From an uncultured Nitrospira sp. (GTDB taxonomy: Bacteria; Nitrospirota; Nitrospiria; Nitrospirales; Nitrospiraceae): DNA of 21,942 nt. The stretch lies in NCBI GenBank assembly GCA_946479785.1, contig CAMLHQ010000053.1:1-21942 (forward strand), written 5' to 3'. Positions 1 through 8,927 of the stretch are shown piece by piece; within the stretch, counting starts at the first letter, position 1, and each line of letters starts with the position of its first letter. The position numbers and the translations under genes are program-made. The notes under the pieces are model-generated. The model saw only the letters and a program-made list of their open reading frames with translations. It made no database searches and was not told where the DNA came from.

Positions 1-2951
1 CCTTTGTCGTCCACCGTGATTTTGCGCGACATGTCTCCGCGGGCAACGGCCGTTGTCACCTCGGCGATATTCCGCACCTGCGCGGTGAGGTTGGCGCCCA
101 TCGCATTGACCGAGTCGGTCAGGTCCTTCCAGGTGCCGGCGACGCCGGGCACGACGGCCTGCACGCCCAAGCGGCCTTCCGTGCCGACTTCGCGCGCCAC
201 GCGCGTCACTTCCGAGGCGAAGGACCGAAGCTGTTCGACCATCGTATTGATGGCCTCTTTCAACTGCAGAATTTCGCCGCGCACGTCGACGGTGATTTTG
301 CGCGAGAGGTCGCCGTTCGCCACCGCGATCGTCACCTCGGCGATGTTCCGCACCTGCGCCGTCAGGTTGGAGGCCATCGAATTCACGTTGTCGGTCAGGT
401 CCTTCCAAGTTCCCGCGACACCAGGCACCTGGGCCTGACCGCCGAGCTTGCCTTCGGTGCCGACTTCGCGCGCCACACGCGTGACCTCCGAGGCAAACGA
501 GCGCAGCTGCTCCACCATGCTGTTGGCCGCTTCCTTGAGCTGCAAAATTTCACCGCGGACGTCCACGATGATTTTTTTGGAAAGATCGCCGTTCGCGACG
601 GCGACCGTGACTTCGGCGATATTGCGAACTTGCGCCGTCAGGTTACCGGCCATTTCATTGACGCTTTCCGTCAATTCCTTCCACACACCGCTGACACCTT
701 TAACCTGGGCCTGACCGCCGAGCTTGCCTTCGGTGCCGACTTCGCGCGCCACACGCGTGACCTCCGAGGCAAACGAGCGCAGCTGCTCCACCATGCTGTT
801 GGCCGCTTCCTTGAGCTGCAAAATTTCACCGCGGACGTCCACGATGATTTTTTTGGAAAGATCGCCGTTCGCGACGGCGACCGTGACTTCGGCGATATTG
901 CGAACTTGCGCCGTCAGGTTACCGGCCATTTCATTGACGCTTTCCGTCAATTCCTTCCACACACCGCTGACACCTTTGACTTGGGCCTGGCCGCCGAGCT
1001 TCCCTTCGGTGCCGACTTCGCGCGCCACGCGCGTGACCTCCGAGGCGAAGGAGCGGAGCTGCTCCACCATGACGTTGATGGTTTCCTTCAGTTGGAGGAT
1101 CTCACCGCTCACGTCCACCGTAATTTTCCGTGACAAGTCGCCGCGCGCCACCGACGTCGCCACTTCGGCAATGTTGCGGACCTGCGCCGTCAAATTGTTG
1201 GCCATGCTGTTGACGTTGTCGGTCAGGTCTTTCCAGGTGCCGCCAACGCCGGGCACGACGGCCTGCACGCCCAGCTTCCCTTCGGTTCCCACCTCGCGCG
1301 CGACGCGGGTGACCTCGGCCGCGAATCCGTTGAGCTGGTCCACCATGGTATTGAGCGTGTTCTTCAACTCCAGAATTTCGCCCTTCACGTCCACGGTAAT
1401 TTTGCGCGAAAGGTCGCCCCTTGCCACCGCGGTCGCCACTTCGGCAATGTTGCGGACCTGCGCCGTCAAATTGACGCCCATCGCGTTGACCGAGTCGGTG
1501 AGGTCCTTCCAGGTGCCGCCGACGCCGGGCACGACGGCCTGCACGCCCAGCTTCCCTTCGGTTCCGACATCCCTTGCGACGCGGGTGACTTCGGCTGCGA
1601 ATCCGTTGAGCTGGTCCACCATGGTATTGATCGTATTCTTCAACGCGAGAATTTCACCCTTGACGTCGACGGTGATCTTGCGTGAGAGATCGCCGCGCGC
1701 GACCGCGGTCGTCACCTCGGCAATGTTGCGGACCTGCGCCGTCAGATTGTTGGCCATGGCGTTGACCGAGTCGGTGAGGTCCTTCCAGGTGCCGCCGACG
1801 CCGGGCACGTCCGCGTTCACGCCGAGCTTGCCTTCCGTACCGACTTCGCGCGCCACGCGCGTGACTTCGGACGCGAACGACCGCAGCTGCTCGACCATCG
1901 TATTGATCGTTTCCTTGAGCTGGAGGATTTCGCCGCGGACGTCCACCGTGATCTTGCGCGACAGATCGCCTCGGGCCACGGCAATGGTCACCTCGACGAT
2001 GTTCCGAACCTGCGCCGTGAGGTTGGAAGCCATGGAGTTCACGTTGTCGGTCAGGTCCTTCCACGTGCCGGCGACACCCGGCACGACGGCTTGACCGCCG
2101 AGCTTGCCTTCCGTGCCGACTTCGCGGGCGACTCTGGTGACTTCCGACGCAAAGGAGCGCAATTGCTCCACCATGGTGTTAATCGCTTCCTTCAACTGCA
2201 AGATTTCGCCCCGGACGTCGACGGTAATTTTTTTCGAGAGGTCGCCGTTGGCCACGGCGATGGTCACCTCGGCGATGTTTCGAACTTGCGCGGTGAGGTT
2301 TCCCGCCATCTGATTGACGGAATCCGTGAGTTCTTTCCAGACGCCGCTGGCTCCTTTGACCTGTGCTTGTCCGCCGAGCTTGCCTTCCGTGCCGACTTCG
2401 CGCGCGACCCGCGTGACCTCCGACGTAAAGACAGCCAACTGCTCAATCATCTTATTGACCAACTTCGCGCTGCGCAGAAACTCGCCTTCAAGCGGCCGGC
2501 CGTCTTTTTCAAGAGCCATGGCCTGGCTCAGATCGCCCTTGCCGACTGCGCCAACCGCCCGCGTGACTTCAGTCGTCGGCGAGACTAAGTCGTCGATCAA
2601 TGTATTCAGCGAATCGATTTCGTCCGCCCATCCGCCCGCGACGCCGGGCACAGACAACCGTTGTCGCAATCGGCCTTCTTTGCCGACGACGCGGCAAATG
2701 CGGACTGTCTCTTCGGCTCGTCTCTGGCTGACAGCCAGAATATCGTTCATCGTGTCAGACATTTTCCCAAGCACACCTGTCCATGTTGACGGCAGGCGCA
2801 CCGTAAAATCTCCATTGCGATAGGCCACCATGACGTTAAGAATTTCGCCAAGTTGCTCGGACACTTCCTGCCGCCGCCGTCCGCTTCCGTTGCTAACGAC
2901 CGGCGCGTCTTCCAGCATAGTTCGTTCCTGCTCGACAACTGGCTGTTTCAT
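1..2951 (-). CDS. Poly-HAMP soluble sensor histidine kinase, N-terminal part (C-terminus beyond left edge)
   Basis: The minus frame is open from the ATG at 2951 to the window edge, giving 983 residues with no stop. No signal peptide or membrane segment is visible, so the protein should be cytoplasmic. Residues 1 to about 165 hold degenerate HAMP-like units (for example NGDFTVRLP followed by [14 protein letters not shown]). From about residue 168 on there are nine tandem units of 92 residues, the ninth cut by the edge. Each has a [17 protein letters not shown] half and an [12 protein letters not shown]...GDLS(K/R)KI.VDV.GEI half. This matches the alternating HAMP and HAMP-like linker architecture of group III (Nik1/Os-1 type) hybrid kinases, which sense osmotic stress in fungi. 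The kinase and receiver domains expected at the C-terminus are not in the window, so the kinase call is family inference. GGAGG lies 5 bases before the ATG at 2951; an in-frame ATG at 2954 is only 2 bases from it. Confidence 0.88.
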   Translation of the reverse strand, partial: MKQPVVEQERTMLEDAPVVSNGSGRRRQEVSEQLGEILNVMVAYRNGDFTVRLPSTWTGVLGKMSDTMNDILAVSQRRAEETVRICRVVGKEGRLRQRLSVPGVAGGWADEIDSLNTLIDDLVSPTTEVTRAVGAVGKGDLSQAMALEKDGRPLEGEFLRSAKLVNKMIEQLAVFTSEVTRVAREVGTEGKLGGQAQVKGASGVWKELTDSVNQMAGNLTAQVRNIAEVTIAVANGDLSKKITVDVRGEILQLKEAINTMVEQLRSFASEVTRVAREVGTEGKLGGQAVVPGVAGTWKDLTDNVNSMASNLTAQVRNIVEVTIAVARGDLSRKITVDVRGEILQLKETINTMVEQLRSFASEVTRVAREVGTEGKLGVNADVPGVGGTWKDLTDSVNAMANNLTAQVRNIAEVTTAVARGDLSRKITVDVKGEILALKNTINTMVDQLNGFAAEVTRVARDVGTEGKLGVQAVVPGVGGTWKDLTDSVNAMGVNLTAQVRNIAEVATAVARGDLSRKITVDVKGEILELKNTLNTMVDQLNGFAAEVTRVAREVGTEGKLGVQAVVPGVGGTWKDLTDNVNSMANNLTAQVRNIAEVATSVARGDLSRKITVDVSGEILQLKETINVMVEQLRSFASEVTRVAREVGTEGKLGGQAQVKGVSGVWKELTESVNEMAGNLTAQVRNIAEVTVAVANGDLSKKIIVDVRGEILQLKEAANSMVEQLRSFASEVTRVAREVGTEGKLGGQAQVKGVSGVWKELTESVNEMAGNLTAQVRNIAEVTVAVANGDLSKKIIVDVRGEILQLKEAANSMVEQLRSFASEVTRVAREVGTEGKLGGQAQVPGVAGTWKDLTDNVNSMASNLTAQVRNIAEVTIAVANGDLSRKITVDVRGEILQLKEAINTMVEQLRSFASEVTRVAREVGTEGRLGVQAVVPGVAGTWKDLTDSVNAMGANLTAQVRNIAEVTTAVARGDMSRKITVDDK
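203..2450 (-). repeat. Array of 276-bp (92-codon) HAMP repeats
   Basis: The segment encoding [14 protein letters not shown] recurs nine times at 276-base spacing, near 204, 480, 756, 1032, 1308, 1584, 1860, 2136 and 2412. Two unit flavours are visible. One has GGQAQVKG with NGDLSKKI, the other VQAVVPG or VNADVPG with RGDLSRKI. They are interspersed along the array. Because the unit length is a multiple of three, long antisense open frames appear on the plus strand and are not genes. Confidence 0.92.
427..977. repeat. Exact 275-bp tandem repeat inside the poly-HAMP gene
   Basis: Bases 427-701 and 703-977 read identically by eye, at an offset of 276 bases (one 92-codon repeat unit). The first difference after the block is A at 702 against G at 978. 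Neighbouring units encode similar protein but differ at many synonymous positions, so these two copies look recently duplicated or homogenised by gene conversion. Confidence 0.9.
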
Positions 2952-3030
2952 CATGGCCTCCGAGTGGAAAAATCTCGCTATATAGGTGAGAGTCGGTGGG
3001 AAAACGTACTGCGCCGGGTCGGATATTGCT

Positions 3031-3050
3031 AACTAGGGAGACCCCTAGTT
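3031..3050. promoter_or_regulatory. Inverted repeat AACTAGGG-N4-CCCTAGTT upstream of the kinase
   Basis: A perfect 8-bp inverted repeat with loop AGAC lies 80-99 bases upstream of the kinase start, between the PRC gene and the kinase. A T run follows on the plus strand, which would suit a plus-strand terminator, but no plus-strand gene ends here. I therefore favour an operator. A TATATAG stretch near 2978-2984, nearer the start codon, could be a -10 element. Related sequences occur in four other places in this window. Confidence 0.5.
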
Positions 3051-3130
3051 TTTGCCGATTGCAGCAGATTTGGGCTTGTATTTCCGGAATCGGACGAGGA
3101 AGCACTTAAATTACTCAAATTTAGTTCGGA

Positions 3131-3877
3131 CTAGGCCGCCTGAGTGCCGTAGTGTTTGAAGAGCTGTATCTCGTAGGCCGGTGTGATCAGCTGGGATGGA
3201 TCGTAGGGCGGCGCCGATTCAATCGCTTGTCGGGGCAGGATGACGGCCACTGATTGCTCGCCCCAACTAATGTGATCAATGCGCATGGTCTGCAACAAGA
3301 TCCTCTTTCCCGGCAGCCAATTCTTGGTATCTACCTGCAGATAACGCACGATCCAGTCTTGGTCGTCCACAATCAGGTCTTCTATATGGCCGATTACTCC
3401 GTCACTCGCACGAATGTCGCATCCGATGAGTTCTGTACTGCTGCGGAGATGCGGATTCGTGGGAGCATCGGCGGGAAGCGCCGTATCGAAATTCACCGGT
3501 GGCGTTCTCGGATATGGCACGGAGCTAGCCCACGTCGAGGGCCCTGGTTCCCAGTAGGGCGCCCACTGAAAGTGCTGGAAGTAGGCGATTTCATAGTCGC
3601 GCGAGAGCGGCTTCGCTACCTCGATCGGCGGCGAGCGCTCGATCCGTTCCTTCGTCAAGGCCACCTTCATTGTTCCATTGGTGTCATCGATTTCGCCGAC
3701 GGCTGCGGGCGCCAGTAGGACCTCCCGGCCCAGCAGCCAGCCGCTGGTCTTGACCACGAGATACCGGATCGCCCAACTGCGGTCGTCGAAGTACAGCTCC
3801 TGCGCACGGCCGATATCTCCGTCCACCGCATGGATCGTCAATTCGGCCACGTCATGAATGCGGCGCAGTTGTTTCAT
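3131..3877 (-). CDS. Double PRC-barrel domain protein
   Basis: This 248-residue soluble protein has two PRC-barrel domains. The first spans about residues 3-75 (DGDIGRAQELYFDDRSWAIRYLVV), the second about 143-215 (DGVIGHIEDLIVDDQDWIVRYLQVD). The shared pattern is DG.IG...DL..DD..W.IRYL.V. A Trp- and Pro-rich linker sits between them. PRC-barrels bind small ligands or other proteins in photosynthetic reaction centres, RNA metabolism and stress proteins, and the specific role here is unknown. GGGAGA sits just before the ATG at 3877. The gene is divergent from the DUF1328 gene and co-oriented with the poly-HAMP kinase 180 bases downstream. Confidence 0.85.
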   Translation of the reverse strand: MKQLRRIHDVAELTIHAVDGDIGRAQELYFDDRSWAIRYLVVKTSGWLLGREVLLAPAAVGEIDDTNGTMKVALTKERIERSPPIEVAKPLSRDYEIAYFQHFQWAPYWEPGPSTWASSVPYPRTPPVNFDTALPADAPTNPHLRSSTELIGCDIRASDGVIGHIEDLIVDDQDWIVRYLQVDTKNWLPGKRILLQTMRIDHISWGEQSVAVILPRQAIESAPPYDPSQLITPAYEIQLFKHYGTQAA

Positions 3878-3944
3878 GACTTCTCCCTTGCCGTTCCATC
3901 CCTACTTAGCCCTTCACTTCACCACCTGGCACTCAGCATGACTA

Positions 3945-3960
3945 CTGGGAGACATCCCAG
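3945..3960. promoter_or_regulatory. Inverted repeat CTGGGA-N4-TCCCAG between divergent genes
   Basis: A 6-bp inverted repeat with loop GACA lies 68 bases from the PRC gene start and 62 bases from the DUF1328 start. It shares the GGGAGAC core with the repeat at 3031-3050, which suggests the same kind of regulator site acting on both divergent genes. Confidence 0.4.
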
Positions 3961-4021
3961 GGTCGCCGGGGCGATGGCCAAGGGCACCGATGTTGCTAGG
4001 TATAACGGCAAGGAGGTTGCC

Positions 4022-4201
4022 ATGTTGCTGAAATGGGCCGCCATCTTCTTCGTGATCGCTTTGATCGCCGCGGCATTCGGCTTTTCCGGCATAGCAATGG
4101 GGGCGGCAAGCATTGCCAAGATTCTCTTCTTTCTCTTCTTGGCCATCTTCGCCGTACTACTGATTGCCGGATTGATCGTCGGTGGCAAAGCGTTTTCGTA
4201 G
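4022..4201 (+). CDS. DUF1328 small membrane protein (YtjA family)
   Basis: This 59-residue protein starts MLLKWAAIFFVIALIAAAFG and consists of two hydrophobic helices joined by a short GIAMGAASIAK turn, the typical DUF1328 layout and length. The function of the family is unknown; members are small inner-membrane proteins. AGGAGG lies 5 bases before the ATG at 4022. That decides the start against a longer frame beginning at 3830, which would overlap the divergent PRC gene. Confidence 0.85.
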   Translation: MLLKWAAIFFVIALIAAAFGFSGIAMGAASIAKILFFLFLAIFAVLLIAGLIVGGKAFS

Positions 4202-4231
4202 CGGTGTCAACCGCTACAGTTCAAGAAAGCG

Positions 4232-4270
4232 CTTCGCGAAGACAAGCTGTCTGAAGTCGGACAAGCTGTC
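4232..4270. repeat. Palindrome plus direct repeat of GACAAGCTGTC
   Basis: CTTCGCGAAG at 4232-4241 is a perfect palindrome. It runs into two copies of GACAAGCTGTC (4241-4251 and 4260-4270), 19 bases apart. The cluster fills the gap between the convergent DUF1328 and topoisomerase genes. The same 11-mer is part of the hairpin at 20810-20837, so it may be a dispersed extragenic palindrome family. It may also help end transcription, although no U run follows. Confidence 0.5.
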
Positions 4271-4300
4271 TCTCCAACGCCAGGCCGATATCTCACATGG

Positions 4301-5401
4301 TCATGCTGCCAGCGCCACGCACCGGTCACGCTTCATTCCTTGTTGGAGCAGCGCCAAGACTGCCGCCTCTTCGGGAGAAAAATAGGAAAGCTTGGATCGC
4401 ACCCCGCGGCTCCGATTTACTGATGATACGAGACGTCCTTCGAGATAGGCATTCAAGACGCCGGGATGGATATAACATTTGCGGCAGACGGCTTTGGTAT
4501 TGCCGAGCCGCTTCGCCACGGCTTCGATGGCCCGCAGCACGTTACGCTTTGCCTGCGCCTGTGACTCGACGGGGACGAACTCGCGCAGCGCCATCGCGGC
4601 GAGCACTGTCCCCGACCAGGTCCGGAAATCTTTAGCGGTAAACTCGTCGCCGGCAATCTGTTTCAGGTAGGCATTGACGTCGGCGGCATCAATGCTCCGC
4701 CGTTCGCCCCCTTCATCGAGATATTGAAAGAGTTCGTATCCCGGCAGATCCCGGCTTCGACGGACGATCCGGGCCAGGCGGCGATCTTCCAAGTCAACGG
4801 CATGGACGATGCCGCTCTTGCCGCGAAATTGAAACCGCACAGCCGACCCATTGATACGCACATGACGGTCGCGCATGGTGGCGAGCCCGAAGGAGTCGTT
4901 GGATTTCGCATACTCCTCATTGCCGACGCGGATGAGCGTCACTTCCAGGAGGCGCACGACGGTTGCGAGAATTTTCTCTCTCGACAGGCCGTGGCGAGCG
5001 AGGTCTTTCTCCACACGTCTTCGAATGAGAGGGAGGGCGCGACCGAAGGCAATCATTCGTTGATACTTATTGCCGTCCCGGGTTTCGCGCCAGCGCGGAT
5101 GGTATCGGTATTGTTTTCGTCCTCTTGCGTCCCGCCCAGTCGCCTGCAAATGGCCATGAGGATCCGGACAAATCCACACCTCACGCCAGGCCGGAGGAAT
5201 CGCGAGAGATCTGATGCGCGTCAGGGTTTCGCCATCGCGCAGGGGCCTACCGTCGACACTCACATAGGAGAATCCGTTTCCCCGCCGGCCTCTGTAGATG
5301 CCGGGCCGACGGCCGTCCATATATCGCAAGCCGGCCGATTTAGCGGCCAACATTCCCTCGCCGGCAATTCTTGTTTGCCTTTCAAATTTTCCATTCGACA
5401 T
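4301..5401 (-). CDS. DNA topoisomerase IB
   Basis: This 366-residue eukaryote-like type IB topoisomerase relaxes DNA supercoils through a 3'-phosphotyrosyl intermediate. Family landmarks are PPAWREVWICP (about 69-79), GRKQYRYHPRW (94-104), R158 in IRVGNEEYA, K195 in RGKSGIVHAV, R260 in DFRTW and the nucleophile Y310 in CRKCYIHPGV. The length is usual for bacterial members. I prefer the ATG at 5401, preceded by GGGAACGGGAC. A GTG at 5419 would overlap the Ku stop as GTGA and suggests translational coupling. It is the last gene of the minus-strand run and directly follows Ku. Confidence 0.93.
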   Translation of the reverse strand: MSNGKFERQTRIAGEGMLAAKSAGLRYMDGRRPGIYRGRRGNGFSYVSVDGRPLRDGETLTRIRSLAIPPAWREVWICPDPHGHLQATGRDARGRKQYRYHPRWRETRDGNKYQRMIAFGRALPLIRRRVEKDLARHGLSREKILATVVRLLEVTLIRVGNEEYAKSNDSFGLATMRDRHVRINGSAVRFQFRGKSGIVHAVDLEDRRLARIVRRSRDLPGYELFQYLDEGGERRSIDAADVNAYLKQIAGDEFTAKDFRTWSGTVLAAMALREFVPVESQAQAKRNVLRAIEAVAKRLGNTKAVCRKCYIHPGVLNAYLEGRLVSSVNRSRGVRSKLSYFSPEEAAVLALLQQGMKRDRCVALAA

Positions 5402-5415
5402 GTCCCGTTCCCATG

Positions 5416-6282
5416 TCACGCGGCCCTCGGACCGGACTTTCGTCCACGAGCCTTGGCCGGTCTGGCCTGCTTACCAGCCTTGCCTTTGGTTTCCACACTT
5501 CGTTTCAAGAGCGCCATCAAGTCGATGACCTCGCCTTTGGCCGGCCGTTCCTCTCCTTCCTGCGAGGGTTCGGTTATCACCTCGGTTTGGCCGGCCTGAA
5601 CACGCTTCTCGATCAACGCCATCAAGTCCTCGTGGTACGTGTCACGATACTCCCCGGGATTCCATTTTGCCGTCATGCCGTCGACCAGCCTTTGCGCCAT
5701 CTCGATTTCCCTGGCATTGACGCCTGCCGCTTTGAGATTACTCGAAGGGACTTCGAATTCGTCAGTTCCACGTAATTCATTTGCATAGCGCAGCGTGTTC
5801 ATGACGATGACATCGCCCACCGGTATTAATGCCGCCACATACTGTCTCGTACGGATCACGACGTTGGCGATGCCGATTTTGCCGGTCTGCTTGAGTGTTT
5901 CCCGGAGGAGGGCGTAGCCTTTGTGGCCCCGCTTGTCCGGCGCCAGGTAGTACGGGGTCTCGAAATACATCGAAGAAATTTCGTCTTCATCGACGAAGCT
6001 TAAGATGTCGACCGTCTGTGTGGCCTCGACGTTCGCCCGTTTAAAATCTTCTTCCGTAAGAACCACATAACGATCCTTCTCGTATTCGTAGCCCTTGACG
6101 ATATCGTCCCACGACACATCTTCGCCCGTTTCTTTGTTGTAGCGTTTGAAACCGACCGGTTTCATCGTTCGGCGGTCCAGCATCGTCAGGTCGAAACTGT
6201 TCCGTTTCTCGGCCGAGTAGAGACCGACCGGGATATGAACCAGTCCGAAACTGATGGCACCTTTCCAAAGGACGCGAGGCAT
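5416..6282 (-). CDS. ku: Ku protein, DNA double-strand-break end binding (NHEJ)
   Basis: This 288-residue bacterial Ku begins MPRVLWKGAISFGLVHIPVG, the family's characteristic N-terminus, and carries TVDILSFVDEDEI and FETPYYLAPDK in the ring-forming core. Near residue 200 it has EIEMAQRLVDGMTAKWNPGEYRDTY cut across the core end. The tail is Lys/Arg-rich (KGKAGKQARPAKARGRK), as in Ku proteins that use a basic C-terminus for DNA contact. Ku forms a homodimer on broken ends and recruits ligase D, but no ligD is in this window. AGGAG lies 6 bases before the ATG at 6282. The stop overlaps a possible GTG start of the topoisomerase gene, and YihY is 54 bases upstream. Confidence 0.95.
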   Translation of the reverse strand: MPRVLWKGAISFGLVHIPVGLYSAEKRNSFDLTMLDRRTMKPVGFKRYNKETGEDVSWDDIVKGYEYEKDRYVVLTEEDFKRANVEATQTVDILSFVDEDEISSMYFETPYYLAPDKRGHKGYALLRETLKQTGKIGIANVVIRTRQYVAALIPVGDVIVMNTLRYANELRGTDEFEVPSSNLKAAGVNAREIEMAQRLVDGMTAKWNPGEYRDTYHEDLMALIEKRVQAGQTEVITEPSQEGEERPAKGEVIDLMALLKRSVETKGKAGKQARPAKARGRKSGPRAA

Positions 6283-6336
6283 TGGAACTCCTGTTAAATT
6301 GAGAGTTATGAGTTGAACACTCAGCCCGGTTTATCG

Positions 6337-7278
6337 TTACGCTGCCTGCTTCGCCTTCGTCGTTTCGGCGCGCTTGTTCTGACGTTCCGTCGCCGCGTGC
6401 TCGATTTCGGCGTTGATCTCGCCGCCGAGCAGCAGCACCATGCCGCTCCAATAGAACCACAGCATCAACACGATGACGCCCGCGATGGATCCATAGACTT
6501 TGTTGTAGCCACCAAAATGATCCACGTATACTTTGAATCCCAGCGACACAATCACCCACATGCCGACCGCGAATGCCGAGCCGGGCGTGACCCAGCGCCA
6601 ATTCTGTTCGATGTCCGGGCAAACGTAGTACACGGCGGCGACGACCAGGAGCATGAGGCCGACGACGACCGGCCAATGCAGGATGGTCCAGGCCCAGGCG
6701 AACGCCTGCCCCAATCCGACCAAGTTCGCAATCCAGGTGCCGATACTCGGACCGTAGAGAACGAGCGTCAGGGCAAGAATGACGAAGCCGGCCAAAGCGA
6801 GAGTGAGCAAGATGGCAGTCAGCCGAACACGCCAGAACGGCCGCGAATCTTCTTTGACGTCGTACACGACGTTCAGCGCGTCCATGATGGCTGTCACGCC
6901 GCTGGACGACGCCCATAATGCGCCGAGCGCTCCAAGTGACAGAAGGTTCGCGCCGCTGCCCTCCGCGATCTGGCTCAGGAAACGGTTCACCATCGACAAG
7001 GCGTCGGCGGGCAAGACGTTGCGCAAGTAGTTCATCAACTCCGGCATGTAGTTCTGGACCGAGAAGAGACCCATTAGGGCCGTGAGAAAAATCAAAGCGG
7101 GAAAGAGGGCGAGCAGCGCGTAGTACGCCAGTTGCGCGGCGCGGCCCAGCAGCTCGTCTTGTAGGCTTTGACGCCAGAGTCGGCGTACCAACTCGGCAAT
7201 ACTCAGGCCTCCCAACTTCCACGGATTGTAGGCCGGGAATGGACTGGTGACGGACGAGGCATTGGAGGTGCGGGTCAT
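6337..7278 (-). CDS. YihY/BrkB (UPF0761) family inner membrane protein
   Basis: This roughly 313-residue polytopic membrane protein has about six hydrophobic helices. It carries the family hallmarks AAQLAYYALLALFPALIFL near residue 45, WASSSGVTAIMDALNVVYDV near 125 and YGSIAGVIVLMLWFYWSG with GGEINAEIEH near the C-terminus. Molecular function is unsettled; the older ribonuclease BN label is incorrect for this family. The start at ATG 7278 is one base after the DUF748 stop, preceded by GGATGAG, so the two genes should be translationally coupled. A TTG at 7287 is an alternative start. The C-terminal tail is charged and Lys/Ala-rich. Confidence 0.9.
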   Translation of the reverse strand: MTRTSNASSVTSPFPAYNPWKLGGLSIAELVRRLWRQSLQDELLGRAAQLAYYALLALFPALIFLTALMGLFSVQNYMPELMNYLRNVLPADALSMVNRFLSQIAEGSGANLLSLGALGALWASSSGVTAIMDALNVVYDVKEDSRPFWRVRLTAILLTLALAGFVILALTLVLYGPSIGTWIANLVGLGQAFAWAWTILHWPVVVGLMLLVVAAVYYVCPDIEQNWRWVTPGSAFAVGMWVIVSLGFKVYVDHFGGYNKVYGSIAGVIVLMLWFYWSGMVLLLGGEINAEIEHAATERQNKRAETTKAKQAA

Positions 7279-7279
7279 C

Positions 7280-8851
7280 TCATCCAACTCTTTCGAAGCC
7301 CGGCAGAATCGCCTTGAAAAATGCGTTTTGCACCAGCTTCTCCACGATCTCCCAGGTGTTGGCTTGGGGATTTTCTACGGATCCTGACATATCCGTGGTC
7401 GTTGCCACTTCGTTGCGCGGCCTATTTTGCAACAGGCCGAGCACGCCGCCGACCACCGCTTCATACACTTTGTGCGTCAGCGCCTTCTCTTTGTCCTGGT
7501 TCGGATCGTAGACCTCCACATCCTTGAGGAGCGGTTTCACATAGCCGTCAATGTGATTGTCTTTCACCGACAGCTCGCTAAAAAACGCGAACGTGCCCTT
7601 ATGCGTATCCAAATCGCCGTAGGCGCGCAACACATCGTTGAACGCGTCGACATTGGTCTTGATGATCTTCACGTCCAGGTCGAAATCCGGCCTTGGTTTT
7701 TCAGGGCGAAACGTGCCGGTCGCCACGGTGGGACCGCTGCCCATGAATTTGCCCGTCACCTTGATGACACCCGTGCCCTCTTCGAGTCGGTTGCTGAAAT
7801 TGGCCACATCCACGTTCATCTCGGTGATGAACACACGATAGTCCGGCGAGGCAGCCTTGTTCACGAATCCCACTTCGCTGTTGAGGATCTTGCCGTGTTC
7901 GACCTTGACTCGCATGGTCGGGTCCTGATGCACTTCCTTCGCCTTCTGCGCGACCTTCTTGGCCCGTCGGACTTCTTTGCGTTTCGTCGCCGCCGCATGG
8001 ACATAGTCGATCTTGGCTCCCTCGAGAAGCAACTCGTTGATCGCGACGACGGTTGCCTGTCCCGAATACTTGACGCGGCCTTTCAGATCGAGGGCGCCGT
8101 CCCGGCATTGCACGTTGTACCGTTCGACCAGCGGTAACAAATTCTTGATTCGAAGGCGCTGGACGTTCAGGTCCGCATCGACCGCTGGCATGGGCTTCGC
8201 CAAGAAATCGGCCCGGCCGTCAAGCTCCATTCGTGAGTCATCCGGCAGCTGTGCGCTCACATGAAGTTTGGAGGGATAGGCTTCGTTTTCACCGGGTTGG
8301 TTCGTAAGATTGAGCGCCTGCACGTCGATCTGCTTGAGTCGGATCGGCTCGGACGCTGGCTTGCCCTCGTAAGTCAGATGGCCGTTATTGATATAGATCG
8401 CGGCTTGAAACGCACTCATTTCCCGAAGCCGGTCCTGCCAGGCCATGGCTTCTTCCTTCACTTTTTCTTTGTTCACTCTCCGCAGCACTCCGTCGATTTG
8501 TTGCTGGGTGGCGGAAAACACCGGTGTCTCGATGCGCAGATCAGCTGTCACTTTTCCCGAGAACAACGGCGCGAGCCGAGCATCGGCGGTCACATGAGGT
8601 ATGGCAGCCACCGGCGGGTCCGGATGGATAGCCTGACGGACGACGACGTCGTGGAGATCCAACGACAAGGTAAGGGGATGGAGGTCGAGCGCGCCGATCG
8701 TAATGTGATAGTCGGGCAAGAGATCATTCGCTTTCGTCTCGGCATATTGCCGCAGCGGTTCGTCGATCACTGATGCGACAATCACGAGTGCAAATATCAG
8801 GAGAGCGACAATGCCTGCGGCGATCGTCCATCCGCGGCGCTGGTGCGACAT
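7280..8851 (-). CDS. DUF748 (AsmA-like) envelope protein
   Basis: This 523-residue protein has one N-terminal membrane helix (WTIAAGIVALLIFALVIVASV) followed by a long periplasmic beta-rich region. The DUF748 start ITIGALDLHPLTLSLDLHDVVV and the later segment GSGPTVATGTFRPEKPRPDFDLDVKI, shortened here to key residues, support the family. The related AsmA superfamily includes bridge-like proteins in phospholipid transport to the outer membrane, but the role of this one is inference only. A Lys-rich patch lies near residues 290-310 (KRKEVRRAKKVAQKAKEV). AAGGG lies about 6 bases before the ATG at 8851, which I prefer to the TTG at 8884. Confidence 0.85.
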   Translation of the reverse strand: MSHQRRGWTIAAGIVALLIFALVIVASVIDEPLRQYAETKANDLLPDYHITIGALDLHPLTLSLDLHDVVVRQAIHPDPPVAAIPHVTADARLAPLFSGKVTADLRIETPVFSATQQQIDGVLRRVNKEKVKEEAMAWQDRLREMSAFQAAIYINNGHLTYEGKPASEPIRLKQIDVQALNLTNQPGENEAYPSKLHVSAQLPDDSRMELDGRADFLAKPMPAVDADLNVQRLRIKNLLPLVERYNVQCRDGALDLKGRVKYSGQATVVAINELLLEGAKIDYVHAAATKRKEVRRAKKVAQKAKEVHQDPTMRVKVEHGKILNSEVGFVNKAASPDYRVFITEMNVDVANFSNRLEEGTGVIKVTGKFMGSGPTVATGTFRPEKPRPDFDLDVKIIKTNVDAFNDVLRAYGDLDTHKGTFAFFSELSVKDNHIDGYVKPLLKDVEVYDPNQDKEKALTHKVYEAVVGGVLGLLQNRPRNEVATTTDMSGSVENPQANTWEIVEKLVQNAFFKAILPGFERVG

Positions 8852-8927
8852 CGGTATCCCTTCTTCATCTGCGCCCGGATTCAATCAGCCCGTCGGGTCC
8901 GTACAGGGGAAACGGGACATGCAGAAC

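Noticed and set aside
724..2094. Long 456-codon plus-strand open frame, with smaller plus frames at 4-438, 448-714 and 2314-2823
   Set aside because: They are antisense to the HAMP repeats. The period of 276 is divisible by three, so an open antisense frame is repeated too. The encoded sequence is Ser/Thr/Arg-rich with no family resemblance.
3031..3055. Intrinsic terminator reading on the plus strand
   Set aside because: The hairpin and T run fit, but no plus-strand gene ends here and similar repeats occur upstream of other genes, so an operator is more likely.
4001..4006. TATAAC as a -10 box for the DUF1328 gene
   Set aside because: Transcription would start inside the AGGAGG ribosome binding site, leaving almost no leader.
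4724..5599. 291-codon plus-strand open frame
   Set aside because: It lies antisense to topoisomerase IB and Ku, both of which have clear conserved motifs.
6041..7222. 393-codon minus-strand open frame in another phase
   Set aside because: It overlaps YihY and Ku in a shifted frame, is rich in Arg and Gly, and has no recognisable domain.
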